A stretch of DNA of 64,000 bases from Cladocopium goreaui (Eukaryota; Sar; Dinophyceae; Suessiales; Symbiodiniaceae). The notes under the pieces are model-generated. The model searched no databases. It worked only from the letters and a program-made list of their open reading frames with translations, and had not been told where the DNA came from. Shown here in pieces: positions 34,186 through 44,432 of the stretch. Location: contig CAMXCT020000313.1 in assembly GCA_947184155.2 (NCBI GenBank), positions 593,472 to 657,471 on the forward strand. The letters run 5' to 3'. Position numbers and translations under genes: made by a program. Every line of letters begins with the position of its first letter. Position 1 is the stretch's first letter.

Positions 34186-34224
34186 AAAATGTGCAAGTTT
34201 GACATACTAAAAATACCACCAAAA

Positions 34225-34625
34225 GCCATGGAAAGCAAGCCAAAAGCCAAAAGCAAACAAGCAGAAAGCAAAAAAGCAAAAAAGGCAAAAATAACAAAAA
34301 GCAAAAAAACAAAAAGCAAACAAGCAAAAAAGCAAAAAAGCAAAAACGCAAAAAATCAAAAAAAGCAAAAAGCAAAAACGCACAAAAGCAAACAAGCAAA
34401 AAAGCAAACAAGCAAAAAAGCAAAAAAGCAAAAAAAGCAAAAAAAAGCAAAAACGCAAAAAAGCAAAAAAAGCAAACAAGCAAAAAAAAACAAAAAAAAC
34501 AAACAAAAAAGCACAAAAGCAAAAAAGCACAAAAGCAAAAAAGCAAAAAAAAGGAGAAAGCAAGATAAAACAAGAAACCCAAAAAAAAATCCAAAAACGT
34601 AAAAGAAAAAAATCAAAAAAAAATA
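34225..34625 (+). repeat. AGCAAAAA low-complexity array
   Basis: About 400 bp of AGCAAAAA/AACAAAAA units of 6-9 bp, very A-rich on the plus strand. Confidence 0.95.
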
Positions 34626-35691
34626 GGCCTCCTATATATATAAGTGTGTATATATATATATATGTGTATACATATATATATACACACATATATTGCATAT
34701 ATATATATATGTGTATATACACATATATTAAATATATTGTATGTGTACTATACCATCCATATTATAACTGCGGCATTTTCTGGGCCCGTTGACCAATTCC
34801 CAATTCCCCAGTGGCTCCCACGGCCCACTCCGCTCCTGGGCTGGCCTCGGCGATGACCGAAGGATGGTGGTTTCAGCACCAAATCATGTCTGGTTGATGG
34901 TATATCATGGTATACCTACCCATCTGAAAAATAAAAAAATCTTTGAAACCACCAACCAGATGTGTTTTTCGTGTTTTTTGAAGACCAACACCATCAAACA
35001 TGGAAAAAGCCAGTGTTTTTTCGATTTAACCATCACCAATTAGGGATTTTAACAAGGCGAACCCCACATCCATTCGAGCTTTTTTACGGTACCCAAAATG
35101 GATCCATCGATGCGCCACTAATCTGAAAGCTATCGGAATGGTGCTAGCATCCCTAGAAATTCCCATGGAATGAGGCTAAAACAATGCCATACAATGCCAT
35201 GGCCTTACCACCCCATGGTATGATGGTTACCAGCTATCAAAATGATCATGCTGATGACTGGAGGATTTATGTTTATGACATGGTTAAAAAACCACATTAA
35301 TCATGTTCACAAACATCATACCATCCAGAAAATCAACATAGATGCTGACAACAATTCCTTTTTGGAAACTAATCCTCCAACCTGCAACTGAAGGCAGAGT
35401 CCATCATGGTTGACCTTCGAATTCCACGTTTTTTGGGGAACAACAGTTGTGGTATGCCAAACGTTCCAACCCCTCAACAAAAACGATTATCAATGCAACA
35501 ACGGTTCACCAACACTGACCCAGTTGCAAAATGGGTATGGTTCCAAATTGTGACTCAAGCGTATTGATGCATAAAACCATGTTGATACAATAGATACACC
35601 AGGTATCAATATAAAAAGGTGCATTGGATAGCCGATAGTCTTGACTCTTAGAAGCAAATGCTATGCAACAATTATACATCAGTTTAGACTT

Positions 35692-35820
35692 ACCATCTGG
35701 TTATGACTAACAGTTCGCCATGGAAAATCCACCCATTTTATAGCTAGGTAAACCATCTATTTCGATTAGGGCCATGGCTTAACCATGGCGAACTGTGAAT
35801 GTCATAACCAGGCCGGGTAA
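35692..35820. repeat. Family A palindromic element, diverged copy
   Basis: ACCATCTGGTTATGACTAACAGTTCGCCATGG ... CCATGGCGAACTGTGAATGTCATAACCAGGCCGGGT. The inner arms (ACAGTTCGCCATGG) are perfectly complementary. Confidence 0.65.
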
Positions 35821-36229
35821 AAATATCACCACATCACTATTAGAAAGAAATCCAGCCACCATTAGCCTTGTTTTTTTGAGCCAGCAAGACCCCCAAAAAT
35901 ATGAGGCAAATCATATGGTTTCAGTATGGGATTTGCCTGTCCAGTCACTGGGGTTTATTTCCCCATTTCATGGCCATCAACGTGCCATCAATCATGACAA
36001 AGCTGGCTAACCCGGGCTTTTCCAGGAAAGTCCAATTACAATATTAAAATACAATCAATAGATCGTAAATACCATCAGATATAGAGTCACTTTTTATTTC
36101 ACAAGATTATATATATACATATATCTATATCTATATATCTATATATTATATCATCAAAAAACCATGAACAAAAACATGTAACATGGGGTACCCTGGGCTA
36201 AACGACCCAAAAAAAAACACCGGAACCAC

Positions 36230-36340
36230 CTCGGGTCGTCCCAGCCATGACCGACGCGGCCACCAGCGGAACAGGCTCCGCAGGCACCGCAGGCTCCGCA
36301 GGCACCGCAGGCACCTGGCGGAGTTGGGTCCCAGGACTTT
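36230..36340 (-). CDS. Candidate exon with in-frame GC-rich repeat, unidentified gene
   Basis: The minus strand has acceptor GGGACGTCAG, then 111 bp (37 codons, phase 0 to 0), then donor CCCGAG|GTGGTT. The preferred frame reads KVLGPNSARCLRCLRSL and ends LFRWWPRRSWLGRPE. The centre is a tandem GCCTGCGGTGCCTGCGGA (18 bp, about 2.5 copies). All three frames are open, so the reading is uncertain. Confidence 0.35.
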
Positions 36341-36369
36341 CTGACGTCCCAAACAAGAAATAGCCATAC

Positions 36370-36395
36370 ATATACTAGTTACATATACTACATAT

Positions 36396-36426
<31 letters not shown>

Positions 36427-36760
36427 GATATTGCGTGAATATATATATATATCAATATATACTTTATGATTAATGTATCTAAGCATAAATATATATATAT
36501 GTATGTATATATATATATGTCAATGTATATATATATATATGTATATATATATATGTATATATATATATGTACATAAGGAACGAATCTTAAATAACTATAT
36601 TGTATATGGTAAAATATGTTCGACGCAAAAATGGTGACATTCATACATACTTTAGCTATATACATACTTCATGGTGTATATACGCATGTATATAAAATAT
36701 CTAAATCATGGATGAATGTTGTACGCACACATATATACAAAAATCTACAAATATATATAT
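36370..36760. repeat. TATATA low-complexity region
   Basis: Dense TA/TATG runs; no gene. Confidence 0.9.
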
Positions 36761-36762
36761 AT

Positions 36763-36866
36763 ACCCTCCGGTAATTTAACGTAGCTATTGAAAATGACCA
36801 TTTATAGTGGAATTACCCATTAAAAATGGTGATTTTCCATAGTTATGTTAGTTTACCGAGGGTATG
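36763..36866. repeat. Family A palindromic element, well-preserved copy
   Basis: TACCCTCCGGTAATTTAACGTAG ... CCATAGTTATGTTAGTTTACCGAGGGTA, 104 bp, with the family's centre AATTACCCATTAAAAATGG. Flanked by TA on both sides. Confidence 0.8.
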
Positions 36867-37799
36867 TACAGACAACAACCCCAGATGAAGCAAAACCCTG
36901 CACTGTTTATTTCATAAGGGGTGCCATTCTAGTTTCAAACGAAAAATCACTATTTCATCCCGGTTTGACAATGTATAAAATAGATGTATAGACATGTGAC
37001 ATGTAATACATATACAGTAATATACATAGTTATATATATATACCGTATATAGATTTATAAACATATATTATAGTGTGTATTTAGGTATTTATTGTTATCA
37101 TCATGGGACAATACTGCTAGTATTTTAAGATGAATCCGGAAAATTTTTGTTGGTTGTGCACCCCATCCCAAAAATCCCAAAAATCATGGTTGGATCAAAA
37201 ATACCCCCTGCATTTCTGTTGATCAAATCACAATTTTCCACATCATGTTCGTTAAATCCGCAGAATATCCCATTGAACATCCTATATATATATGGGTAAA
37301 TTACAATATTTCACTAAGATGAATTAAGGCCATTTGGGGATGATTTCCCGTATCAACCATGATTTCCAGGGTTCGGTCGCACTGAGGTCGCGATCAAATT
37401 TACCCAGATATATGTCTATACAATGTCAAACCTGGGCTAATAAACCCCTAATCTGTTGATCATTGTTGATCTTTTTGGGATGCGACCATTCTTCTAACGT
37501 TTGTTGTCATGCGTTTTGGTAGCCGAGTACGTTTTGAAACCCGCCATTTTCAGCCAGGGGTGACGTTCTATTCCTATTGACTCATCGCCAATACTTGCAT
37601 GCGCATCACGGGAAGTAGTTCACCGGGGGGACATTCCATATACATTGGGTATTTGGATAAATTGGTGACCTTCAATAAGCTTACGGTATATAAATAAAGC
37701 CATTTGGAGATGATTTCCTATAATTACTCATCACATCTAATCACCATTTCTGAGGTCGAAGTGAGGTCATTTCCAGTGCCCGGATTCTTCTCGCCTTTT

Positions 37800-37945
37800 C
37801 TTCACCTCTTTAAGCAATGTCTAAGTGATGGACGGCGCCATACGGCTCCAACGGCTCCCGCAGTTTTTGACGCCAGCCGATAGGCTGGGAACATGAGACC
37901 TTTGCCAAGAAAAAAAAGGGCCAGCTCTCCCATCGATGTGACCCA
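37800..37945 (-). CDS. Candidate exon patch, unidentified gene
   Basis: GC-rich patch on the minus strand with a very good pyrimidine tract (CCCTTTTTTTTCTTGGCAAAG at about 37900) and then QPIGWRQKLREPLEPYG / MFPAYRLASKTAGAVGAVWR in two frames. An upstream acceptor (ATATTCCAG) allows a longer exon starting ESALWVTSMGELAL. Boundaries unresolved. Confidence 0.3.
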
Positions 37946-38390
37946 CAAAGCAGATTCAACTGGAATATGACTAATATGACAATCTTGGTGATCCAATGGA
38001 AGCTAACCAATGATTATTGCGCTTTTTGTACATGGTTAGTAATTCCGATTCTGATCCAGTTGATGGGAAAAACAAAATTTGTTTTCTCTCCTCAAAAAGC
38101 AGTCATCACAAGTCGCTGCGGATCATCCTTCCAATTTTGCTGCAGTGAATATATTCAGAATTAGGAGCCAAGCATAGCAATGAAACACACATTCTTCACC
38201 ATCACCAATAAAAATAAGGGTATAGCCATAAGAAAACGGATAAGACAAACATCCTCTTCCAATTCAGGGGATGTTACCAGAAGAGAGTCTTCTCATAAAG
38301 ATCCAGGCAAACCGGGGTTCTTCACAAAATATCATCAAATATGCTGCATAGAATGAACGTCCTGCTACAACCGTTGTCAGTTGTCGCCAC

Positions 38391-38436
38391 CAAAACAGGG
38401 GGGCAACTGCGGCATGCCGTTGGCGCAACGGGTCAC
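38391..38436 (-). CDS. Candidate exon following 38512-38556, unidentified gene
   Basis: The minus strand has acceptor ATATCCTAG, 46 bp reading VTRCANGMPQLPPCF plus one base, and a donor TTTTG|GTGGCG. It starts in phase 0, matching the end of the preceding exon; joined they read MIIYDW-VTRCANGMPQ. An alternative frame is open much further (DPLRQRHAAVAPLFWWRQ), so the frame is uncertain. Confidence 0.35.
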
Positions 38437-38511
38437 CTAGGATATCTAGATTAGATATAGCTAGGTCCGTCAAAGAGGAGCACGCTCGCATGCTCCAGGG
38501 CACTTTGTCAC

Positions 38512-38556
38512 CCAGTCGTAGATAATCATACCCGACATTTCCGAGGCTTCAAACAC
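38512..38556 (-). CDS. Candidate exon, unidentified gene
   Basis: The minus strand has acceptor ATCTGGTGCAAG, 45 bp (15 codons, phase 0 to 0) reading VFEASEMSGMIIYDW, and a donor GACTGG|GTGACA. Coding-like in an AT-rich setting. Family not recognised. Confidence 0.4.
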
Positions 38557-39542
38557 CTTGCACCAGATTATGAAAGAAATATGTCTAGGTAGTTGGGTTT
38601 GGTGCCTGAAAAGAAAGGGGGAAACCGGGAAACCGAACAATTTGAAACCCATGGGTTAGAACGTTTAAATTCTCAGGAATTTCCTATGAAAATAGCACAT
38701 GGCACATCCGAATCGAAAGTTAAGCAAACTATGCCGCCTAGGCCCCAGGAACCCGTTGAGGATATAGAAAACATGGTTTCCTCAGGAAATGAATGGAAAG
38801 AATATGACAGAATCTATAAATTACATGCATTCCATATCATTCCATATCATTCCATAGCCCAAAGGCTCTACCTTGGTTTCCCTGTAGGTTCAATACAGTA
38901 GTGCTTATTTAGGGGTCCTATCTTTGCTGCCCCACACAATTCCAAATCTGGACGTCCAGCCTGGAGGTTTTATCCATCGGTAAAATCCAGGGTTGACATT
39001 GACCAACTTGGGATTTCTCGGAGTTCACAAACAAAAAAAGGGTGTTTGCATGGCTTTGACTTCAAAAACTTTGGTTCCAAAATGGTCCAAACATATTTCC
39101 TCCATCACAATGCGTGCTGATTGCGTATTCCCGCAGCATTTCAGGTGATAATTTGATATAATTTGATGATATTCAAAATTCAACCCACAAATAAATGATT
39201 CTCAACAAAAATCGGTAAACCATGTCCAGCAATTATATAAATAATAGCAGATATCATATATATATATACATATTACATAATTCATAAAGAACTCAGAAAA
39301 TTAAACCCGCCCGGTTGGGGATGGGGTCTGGATAGACCACCTCGGAAACTCGGAAACGTGAATTCCTGGGCTCATCACTGAGCAGTTGATTATCCACTTA
39401 TACATCAACATCTGACACCTTTTTTTAAAGATGGGAGAAGAAGATCTGGCACTTTGTTCAAAAAAATGGGAGAAGAAGATCTTACAATGCACTGAATCCA
39501 AGTTTTTTTCTTAAAGTTCTCTCCTTCTTTACGGGAGAACAC

Positions 39543-39594
39543 CACTGAATTGAGACTGGCGCAGCCATCAGGTACCACACATCCCGGCAGACTC
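39543..39594 (-). CDS. Candidate exon, unidentified gene
   Basis: The minus strand has acceptor TCTATCGCAG, 52 bp, donor CAGTG|GTGTTC. In phase 1 it reads VCRDVWYLMAAPVSIQ, the most protein-like reading; another open frame gives SLPGCVVPDGCASLNS. Family not recognised. Confidence 0.35.
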
Positions 39595-39680
39595 CTGCGA
39601 TAGATGAAAATCTGTGAAAAATGGTGTTCCAGAACAAACTCTTCAATTAGCAGCGGTATGCTATTGGGTTTACCAATTTA

Positions 39681-39795
39681 TATACCATCTGGTTATTTAA
39701 CATGGCCATGGAAAATCCACGCATTTTATAGCTAGGTAAACCATCTATTTCTATGGGCAATCTATACCATGGCTATGTTAAATAATGATGGATAA
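39681..39795. repeat. Family A palindromic element, copy
   Basis: ATACCATCTGGTTATTTAACATGGCCATGG ... CTATACCATGGCTATGTTAAATAATGATGG. Nearly the same subtype as 41993-42103. Confidence 0.75.
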
Positions 39796-40654
39796 TTAAT
39801 GGATATAACCATGATGGATACCAATTTATAATAGCACATTTATCCATGATAGCACATGATGATTTATATAGATGAACTTAGCACATGGTTCCCAAAAGTC
39901 CGAAAGGCCGTGTTTCGGGGCTTCAAAAAACGAATCACGGGACTTGGACCGCTCTGGCGCGCCCATGCCGCCGGGCCGTTTTCAAAAAACTGGGGATATC
40001 CTTGATATCATTGATATATCAATGTTCTATGGATGATAAACATGTTGAGCCGTTTTTCTATGATAAATATTGTGACATATCCATGTTCTACGGGATATCC
40101 ATTTTCTATGGGATATCCATTTTTCATAGCCATCATTGATAAATGTTTGGCTCAGAAAACTGGAGCTGCGACGTCGCAAGGCGACGTCGCAAGGAAAATC
40201 CTTTTCGTTTTAAATGATTAAAAAAAAAGGGCTCTCTGGTAAACCATATTTATAGATGGATGTCATTATAGATGAGTTACAATTTTGAATGTCATGTATT
40301 TTCCTTATTTAAATAATGTCATAACTTTTCGTTCATGAATGTCATGAATGTCATGAATGTCATGAATTGTGACATATCCAAAACCCCCAAAAAAAAATGT
40401 TAGGCACAACAAAACTCAAACATTTCAGAATGTCTGAGTGTCGTCTTTTTCATTACGCAGTCATGGGGGAGTTTCTGTGACGTCATGGGGGATCTCCAGT
40501 CGTCACCTTTTGGCATTTCAATACTAGTTATCATGGTCATCATTGGTCATCCATTTTCCTTGGATGACTTCGGATATGTCGAGCTACCCCCATGACTTAG
40601 GACATCAGATAATTCACAAAGAAAAACCTATGATTTTCCGATGCAACGGGCTAC

Positions 40655-40717
40655 CCTCCATGACTTCCGTTCCGGCCGGAAACGAAACCCGTCCTCTGAG
40701 GTGGATTCCTCCCAGTC
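40655..40717 (-). CDS. Candidate exon, unidentified gene
   Basis: The minus strand has acceptor CAACTGACACAG, 63 bp (21 codons, phase 0 to 0), donor GGAGG|GTAGCC. It reads DWEESTSEDGFRFRPERK and then SWR, a hydrophilic peptide with clear coding character. No family recognised. Confidence 0.45.
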
Positions 40718-41637
40718 CTGTGTCAGTTGATACACTGGTTTCAAACGAAACCGTATAGACCTTTTTTCCAAAGCTTGGATTTATCTATCTTAACTAAGTG
40801 TCTAGTTCCAGGAAGTATATCAATAATTGATAAAATAAAATTTACATGAATCACATGGCGTTTTTTTTTCACTAGTTCATTTAACTAACTATCAATAAAT
40901 GGAGGATGTCACCATCAACCAATGGACGATTTGGGTCAAGACGAAATGGGTCAACCCATGTTTCAACTCGAAGCATAGAATTTTGGGAATCAAAACTTCA
41001 ACACAATTTTGGAGATCAAAAGAGAATCTATAGATTCGTTTTTGTGTAAGCCCCGAGTACAAATATGTATACGTAGAGTAGTTGTGTAATTTTGCAATTT
41101 ATTCATATATCTCAGTATCTCAATGAATCGCATTGATTCACCGAAAAAATTGGATAAGGAAACAGCCGTTGATTCCATCAGCCGCCCCCAGCAAGCCAGA
41201 TGGTTTTGTAAAAAGGCAATTGGCACATTCTGAAGCAAAGAGATCCAAGTAGGTTATGAACGTTATCCGAATGTTATCCATAACCATGAAACAACATGGA
41301 TGACATGGCAATAGACATTCACCTCTTTCTGTGTTGTTGTTTCTTTGGGCTGGTCGAATGAATCCAATAATAAATTGTCAGCCCATATCAGCCCCGCAGT
41401 GCAGATAGAGTATGATGGAGTTTATGGAGTATGATTCGGTATGATGAAACCTAACATCCAACATTGGAAACTACTTCCAGAAACAAAACATATTCTCTGA
41501 TAATTATCAATGGTATTCAACATACCATAACATTATGATCAACATAGCATTGTAAGAGTATTGACCTAATATTATGACATTTGTTGATCCAATGACATAC
41601 CTTTATCAAGATCCAATTGTCATTGGCCATCCAATGC

Positions 41638-41683
41638 CCAGATCGGAAACCGCCCAAATCATCCTGGTGCCTACGGCACACTT
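41638..41683 (-). CDS. Candidate exon, unidentified gene
   Basis: The minus strand has pyrimidine-rich acceptor CCCCCCTTCAG, 46 bp reading KCAVGTRMIWAVSDL plus one base, and a possible GC donor (CTGG|GCATTG). The donor is weak, so the 3' boundary is uncertain. Confidence 0.3.
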
Positions 41684-41992
41684 CTGAAGGGGGGAATTTA
41701 GATTCTATCCGTTTGAATCTGGGATATGTACCATATGTGAGATAGATAGATAGATATATATTATATATATAATGTAACTATATATATAATGTAACTATAT
41801 ATAATATATAATCATATACATATGAAATATCCAGTTTTTGTTGGTTTTTGTTACCAACTTTTTGCAAATGTTGACTGAAATTAACGTTGGATTTGCTGGT
41901 CCGGGGGCTATAGAAGACACACTAGATCAAACATGATCAAACTAGTATATAGCGTCCGGTGTCATCAAACATGGCTAGCTGCAAAAACCCGT

Positions 41993-42103
41993 ATACCATC
42001 TGGTTATTTAACATAGCCATGGAAAATCACCATTTTATAGCTAGGTAAACCATCTATAATTGGGCCATCTATACCATGGCTATGTGAAATAACCAGAGGG
42101 TAT
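41993..42103. repeat. Family A palindromic element, copy
   Basis: ATACCATCTGGTTATTTAACATAGCCATGG ... CCATGGCTATGTGAAATAACCAGAGGGTAT, 111 bp. Arms complementary over about 30 bp. Confidence 0.8.
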
Positions 42104-42200
42104 AAATGGACTCAGCTACATGAGCAAATCATGGGCGATGGAGATTTTTGGAGCCGATTTTCCAAGCTGATAACACCAGACCAAGCTGGGTACTAGCCAT

Positions 42201-42311
42201 TACCCTCTGGTAAATTAACAGTTGGACCCTGAAAATAACCATTGTTTAGTTGAAACTAATCTTCCAACCCCGATGACTGCCAGGGTCGTCATGTTAATTT
42301 ATCAGAGGGTA
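42201..42311. repeat. Family A palindromic element, diverged copy
   Basis: TACCCTCTGGTAAATTAACAGTTGG ... GTCATGTTAATTTATCAGAGGGTA. Outer arms preserved, centre diverged. Confidence 0.7.
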
Positions 42312-42978
42312 TCCCATTCACATTCCATTACCATCTTCCATGATCATATTTCATTATCCTCTTCCAGTATCATATCCCATTATCATAATCCAATGTTATC
42401 CCATTTATCTGGGTAAATCAATATAATTGACTAACCTGAAACTTGCGGCCATTTGGGGATGATTCCTCTTACTAATCATGATTCCATGGTTCGGTCACAG
42501 TGAGGTCACTTTAATTTACCAGAAAATAGTCCAATTAACTATAAACGATTGATATGACCCATTAACTATTTTAGTATTTTTCTAGTTGTGATATCATTAA
42601 TTATGCAAACATGTGGAATTCATTCCATGATCATATTCCATTGTCATATAACCCCAGGAATGTTTGGTCCAATTCTAATTATAATATATCATGGTGATAT
42701 GGTTCATTATCATTTATACAAAAATAATCATTATATTATTGGGTATATGGGATCTTGGATAATATATCAATGGTCTATCATCATTGTCCAATTGTAATGA
42801 TAATAAATAATGATTGAAATTTAGTGATTTTTCATACTATTATCCCCTATAAATCCCTATAAATCCTTATCAATCCCTATCAATTCCCATAGAAAATCCC
42901 CTATTTTTCCCCATTTATAGATGATCAGTCGTCCCCATTCTCTTCGAACAAAATCACCGAAGAAGTCATCCCTTCACC

Positions 42979-43005
42979 TCTTCTTGCTCGGAGAGAAAGC
43001 CGGTC
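42979..43005 (-). CDS. Candidate micro-exon, unidentified gene
   Basis: The minus strand has acceptor TGACTGTGAG, 27 bp reading TGFLSEQEE, and a good donor AAGAG|GTGAAG. Very short; listed because both splice sites and composition fit the other exons. Confidence 0.25.
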
Positions 43006-43210
43006 TCACAGTCAGATGCGATGGGATGATGGGATTAATTCACAATGGAATTTGTTAATAATATATACAATATATTATATATGGATAATTGAATATAATT
43101 GAATATAATTGAATATATATATATATATGTGTATGTATATATATATGGTAAAATAATGGTATATAAATATAATATATAATAAATGGTATATGGATAATAC
43201 AGTAACTTTA

Positions 43211-43314
43211 CTGGTTGGTGGTTGAGCCACCCCTCTGAAAAATATGACAGTCAGTTGGGATGATGAAGTTCCCAATATATGGAAAAATGAAGAATGTTCC
43301 AAACCACCAACCAG
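43211..43314. repeat. Family B palindromic element (CTGGTTGGTGGTT arms), copy 1
   Basis: CTGGTTGGTGGTTGAGCCAC ... CAGTCAGTTGGGATGATG ... TTCCAAACCACCAACCAG, 104 bp. Arms complementary over about 16 bp. Confidence 0.8.
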
Positions 43315-43405
43315 ATTATATATGGATAATTGAATATATAATGGATAATACAGTCCAGTATTATCCAATATATCATTATTCATATATTGATGATGGAATC
43401 GATCA

Positions 43406-43512
43406 CCCTCTGGCTATTTAACATAGCCATGGTATAGATGGCCCATTTATAGAGGTTTACCTATTAAAAATGATGATTGTCCATGGCTATGTTATAACCA
43501 GATGGTAATAAA
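43406..43512. repeat. Family A palindromic element, copy
   Basis: CACCCTCTGGCTATTTAACATAGCCATGG ... GTCCATGGCTATGTTATAACCAGATGGTA. Confidence 0.75.
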
Positions 43513-43520
43513 TACAGTAT

Positions 43521-43745
43521 ATTGATGATGGATAATAATGGATGGATATAACAATGATGATGGATAATAATGGATGGGTTATTCACAATGATGATGGATA
43601 ATAATGGATGGGCTATTAACAATGATGATGGATAATAATGGATGGGTTATTAACAATGATGATGTATTATAATGATGGATATAACAAAGATGGGGGATAA
43701 TAATGGATGGGTTATGAACAATGATGATGGATAATAATTATGATT
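43521..43745 (+). repeat. 34-bp minisatellite (AATGATGATGGATAATAATGGATGGGTTATTAAC)
   Basis: Unit starts near 43521, 43553, 43587, 43621 and 43655 (34-bp spacing after the first), then two diverged copies. Directly abuts the family A copy at 43406-43512. Confidence 0.9.
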
Positions 43746-44372
43746 ATAATGAGTCTTAATGGGCATGCATGAATTATAATAATAATGATGGATCTAATTA
43801 ATGGATGGTAATGATTATAATGATGTGATTGTAGAGTAACAATGAAAATAATGAGTCTGAAGAATAGGATTGATGATGGAGAACCATGATTCATACATCT
43901 GGTTGATATGAACAATTTGTGATTTTTAATGGGTGATGATACTGCAATGACATTGATCTCGGGATCTCTTATTGATGTATCAGCTAATACATCAATGAAC
44001 TTGTAATATGAACCTAGGATTAATGGATCTCTTACCTGTTGTTTTATCACTAAATCGATGAATTTGGAATTACATCAACCCAGGATTGATAAACCCCAGG
44101 GTTTACAAATGAATTTGGTGGTTAACATTAATATATACATCTTAAATTATGAAATCTAAGTGTAAATCACATGATACAAAACCTGAGAGAAAAGCATGGG
44201 GCTGTTCCCAGGGCGTCCGCAAAGACATGTGGTTTCGTCTTAAAATGGGTCCCCAAACAATTGGCAAATTTACCCTCTAGTGATCAAACATTATATTGAG
44301 GAACATCCACCATTTCTAGTTGATTTTCCCAGCTATAAACAAACCTCCATGGCTAGTTCGGGGATTTTGCAG

Positions 44373-44432
44373 CTAGCCATGATGGGGATGTGGCGGTTCC
44401 AAATGTTCAGAGCCATCTGCATAGGGGCTGCC
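44373..44432 (-). CDS. Transporter gene, terminal exon
   Basis: Acceptor GGCCTTGTTTCAG, then 19 codons GSPYADGSEHLEPPHPHHG and TAG at 44373-44375. Phase 0, matching the previous exon. A His/Pro-rich hydrophilic tail is normal for the cytosolic C-terminus of such carriers. Another frame is open to GAG|GTTTGT at 44349 (APMQMALNIWNRHIPIMAS), so a longer exon in that frame is the alternative. Confidence 0.55.
   Translation of the reverse strand, partial: GSPYADGSEHLEPPHPHHG

Noticed and set aside
34134..34722. 137- and 171-residue Lys/Ser or Phe/Leu-rich frames
   Set aside because: Arise from AGCAAAAA low-complexity DNA on opposite strands.
39890..39990. Plus-strand open stretch VPKSPKGRVSGLQKTNHGTW
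   Set aside because: GC-rich and open on both strands, resembles a dispersed repeat I associate with dinoflagellates; no splice-site pair.
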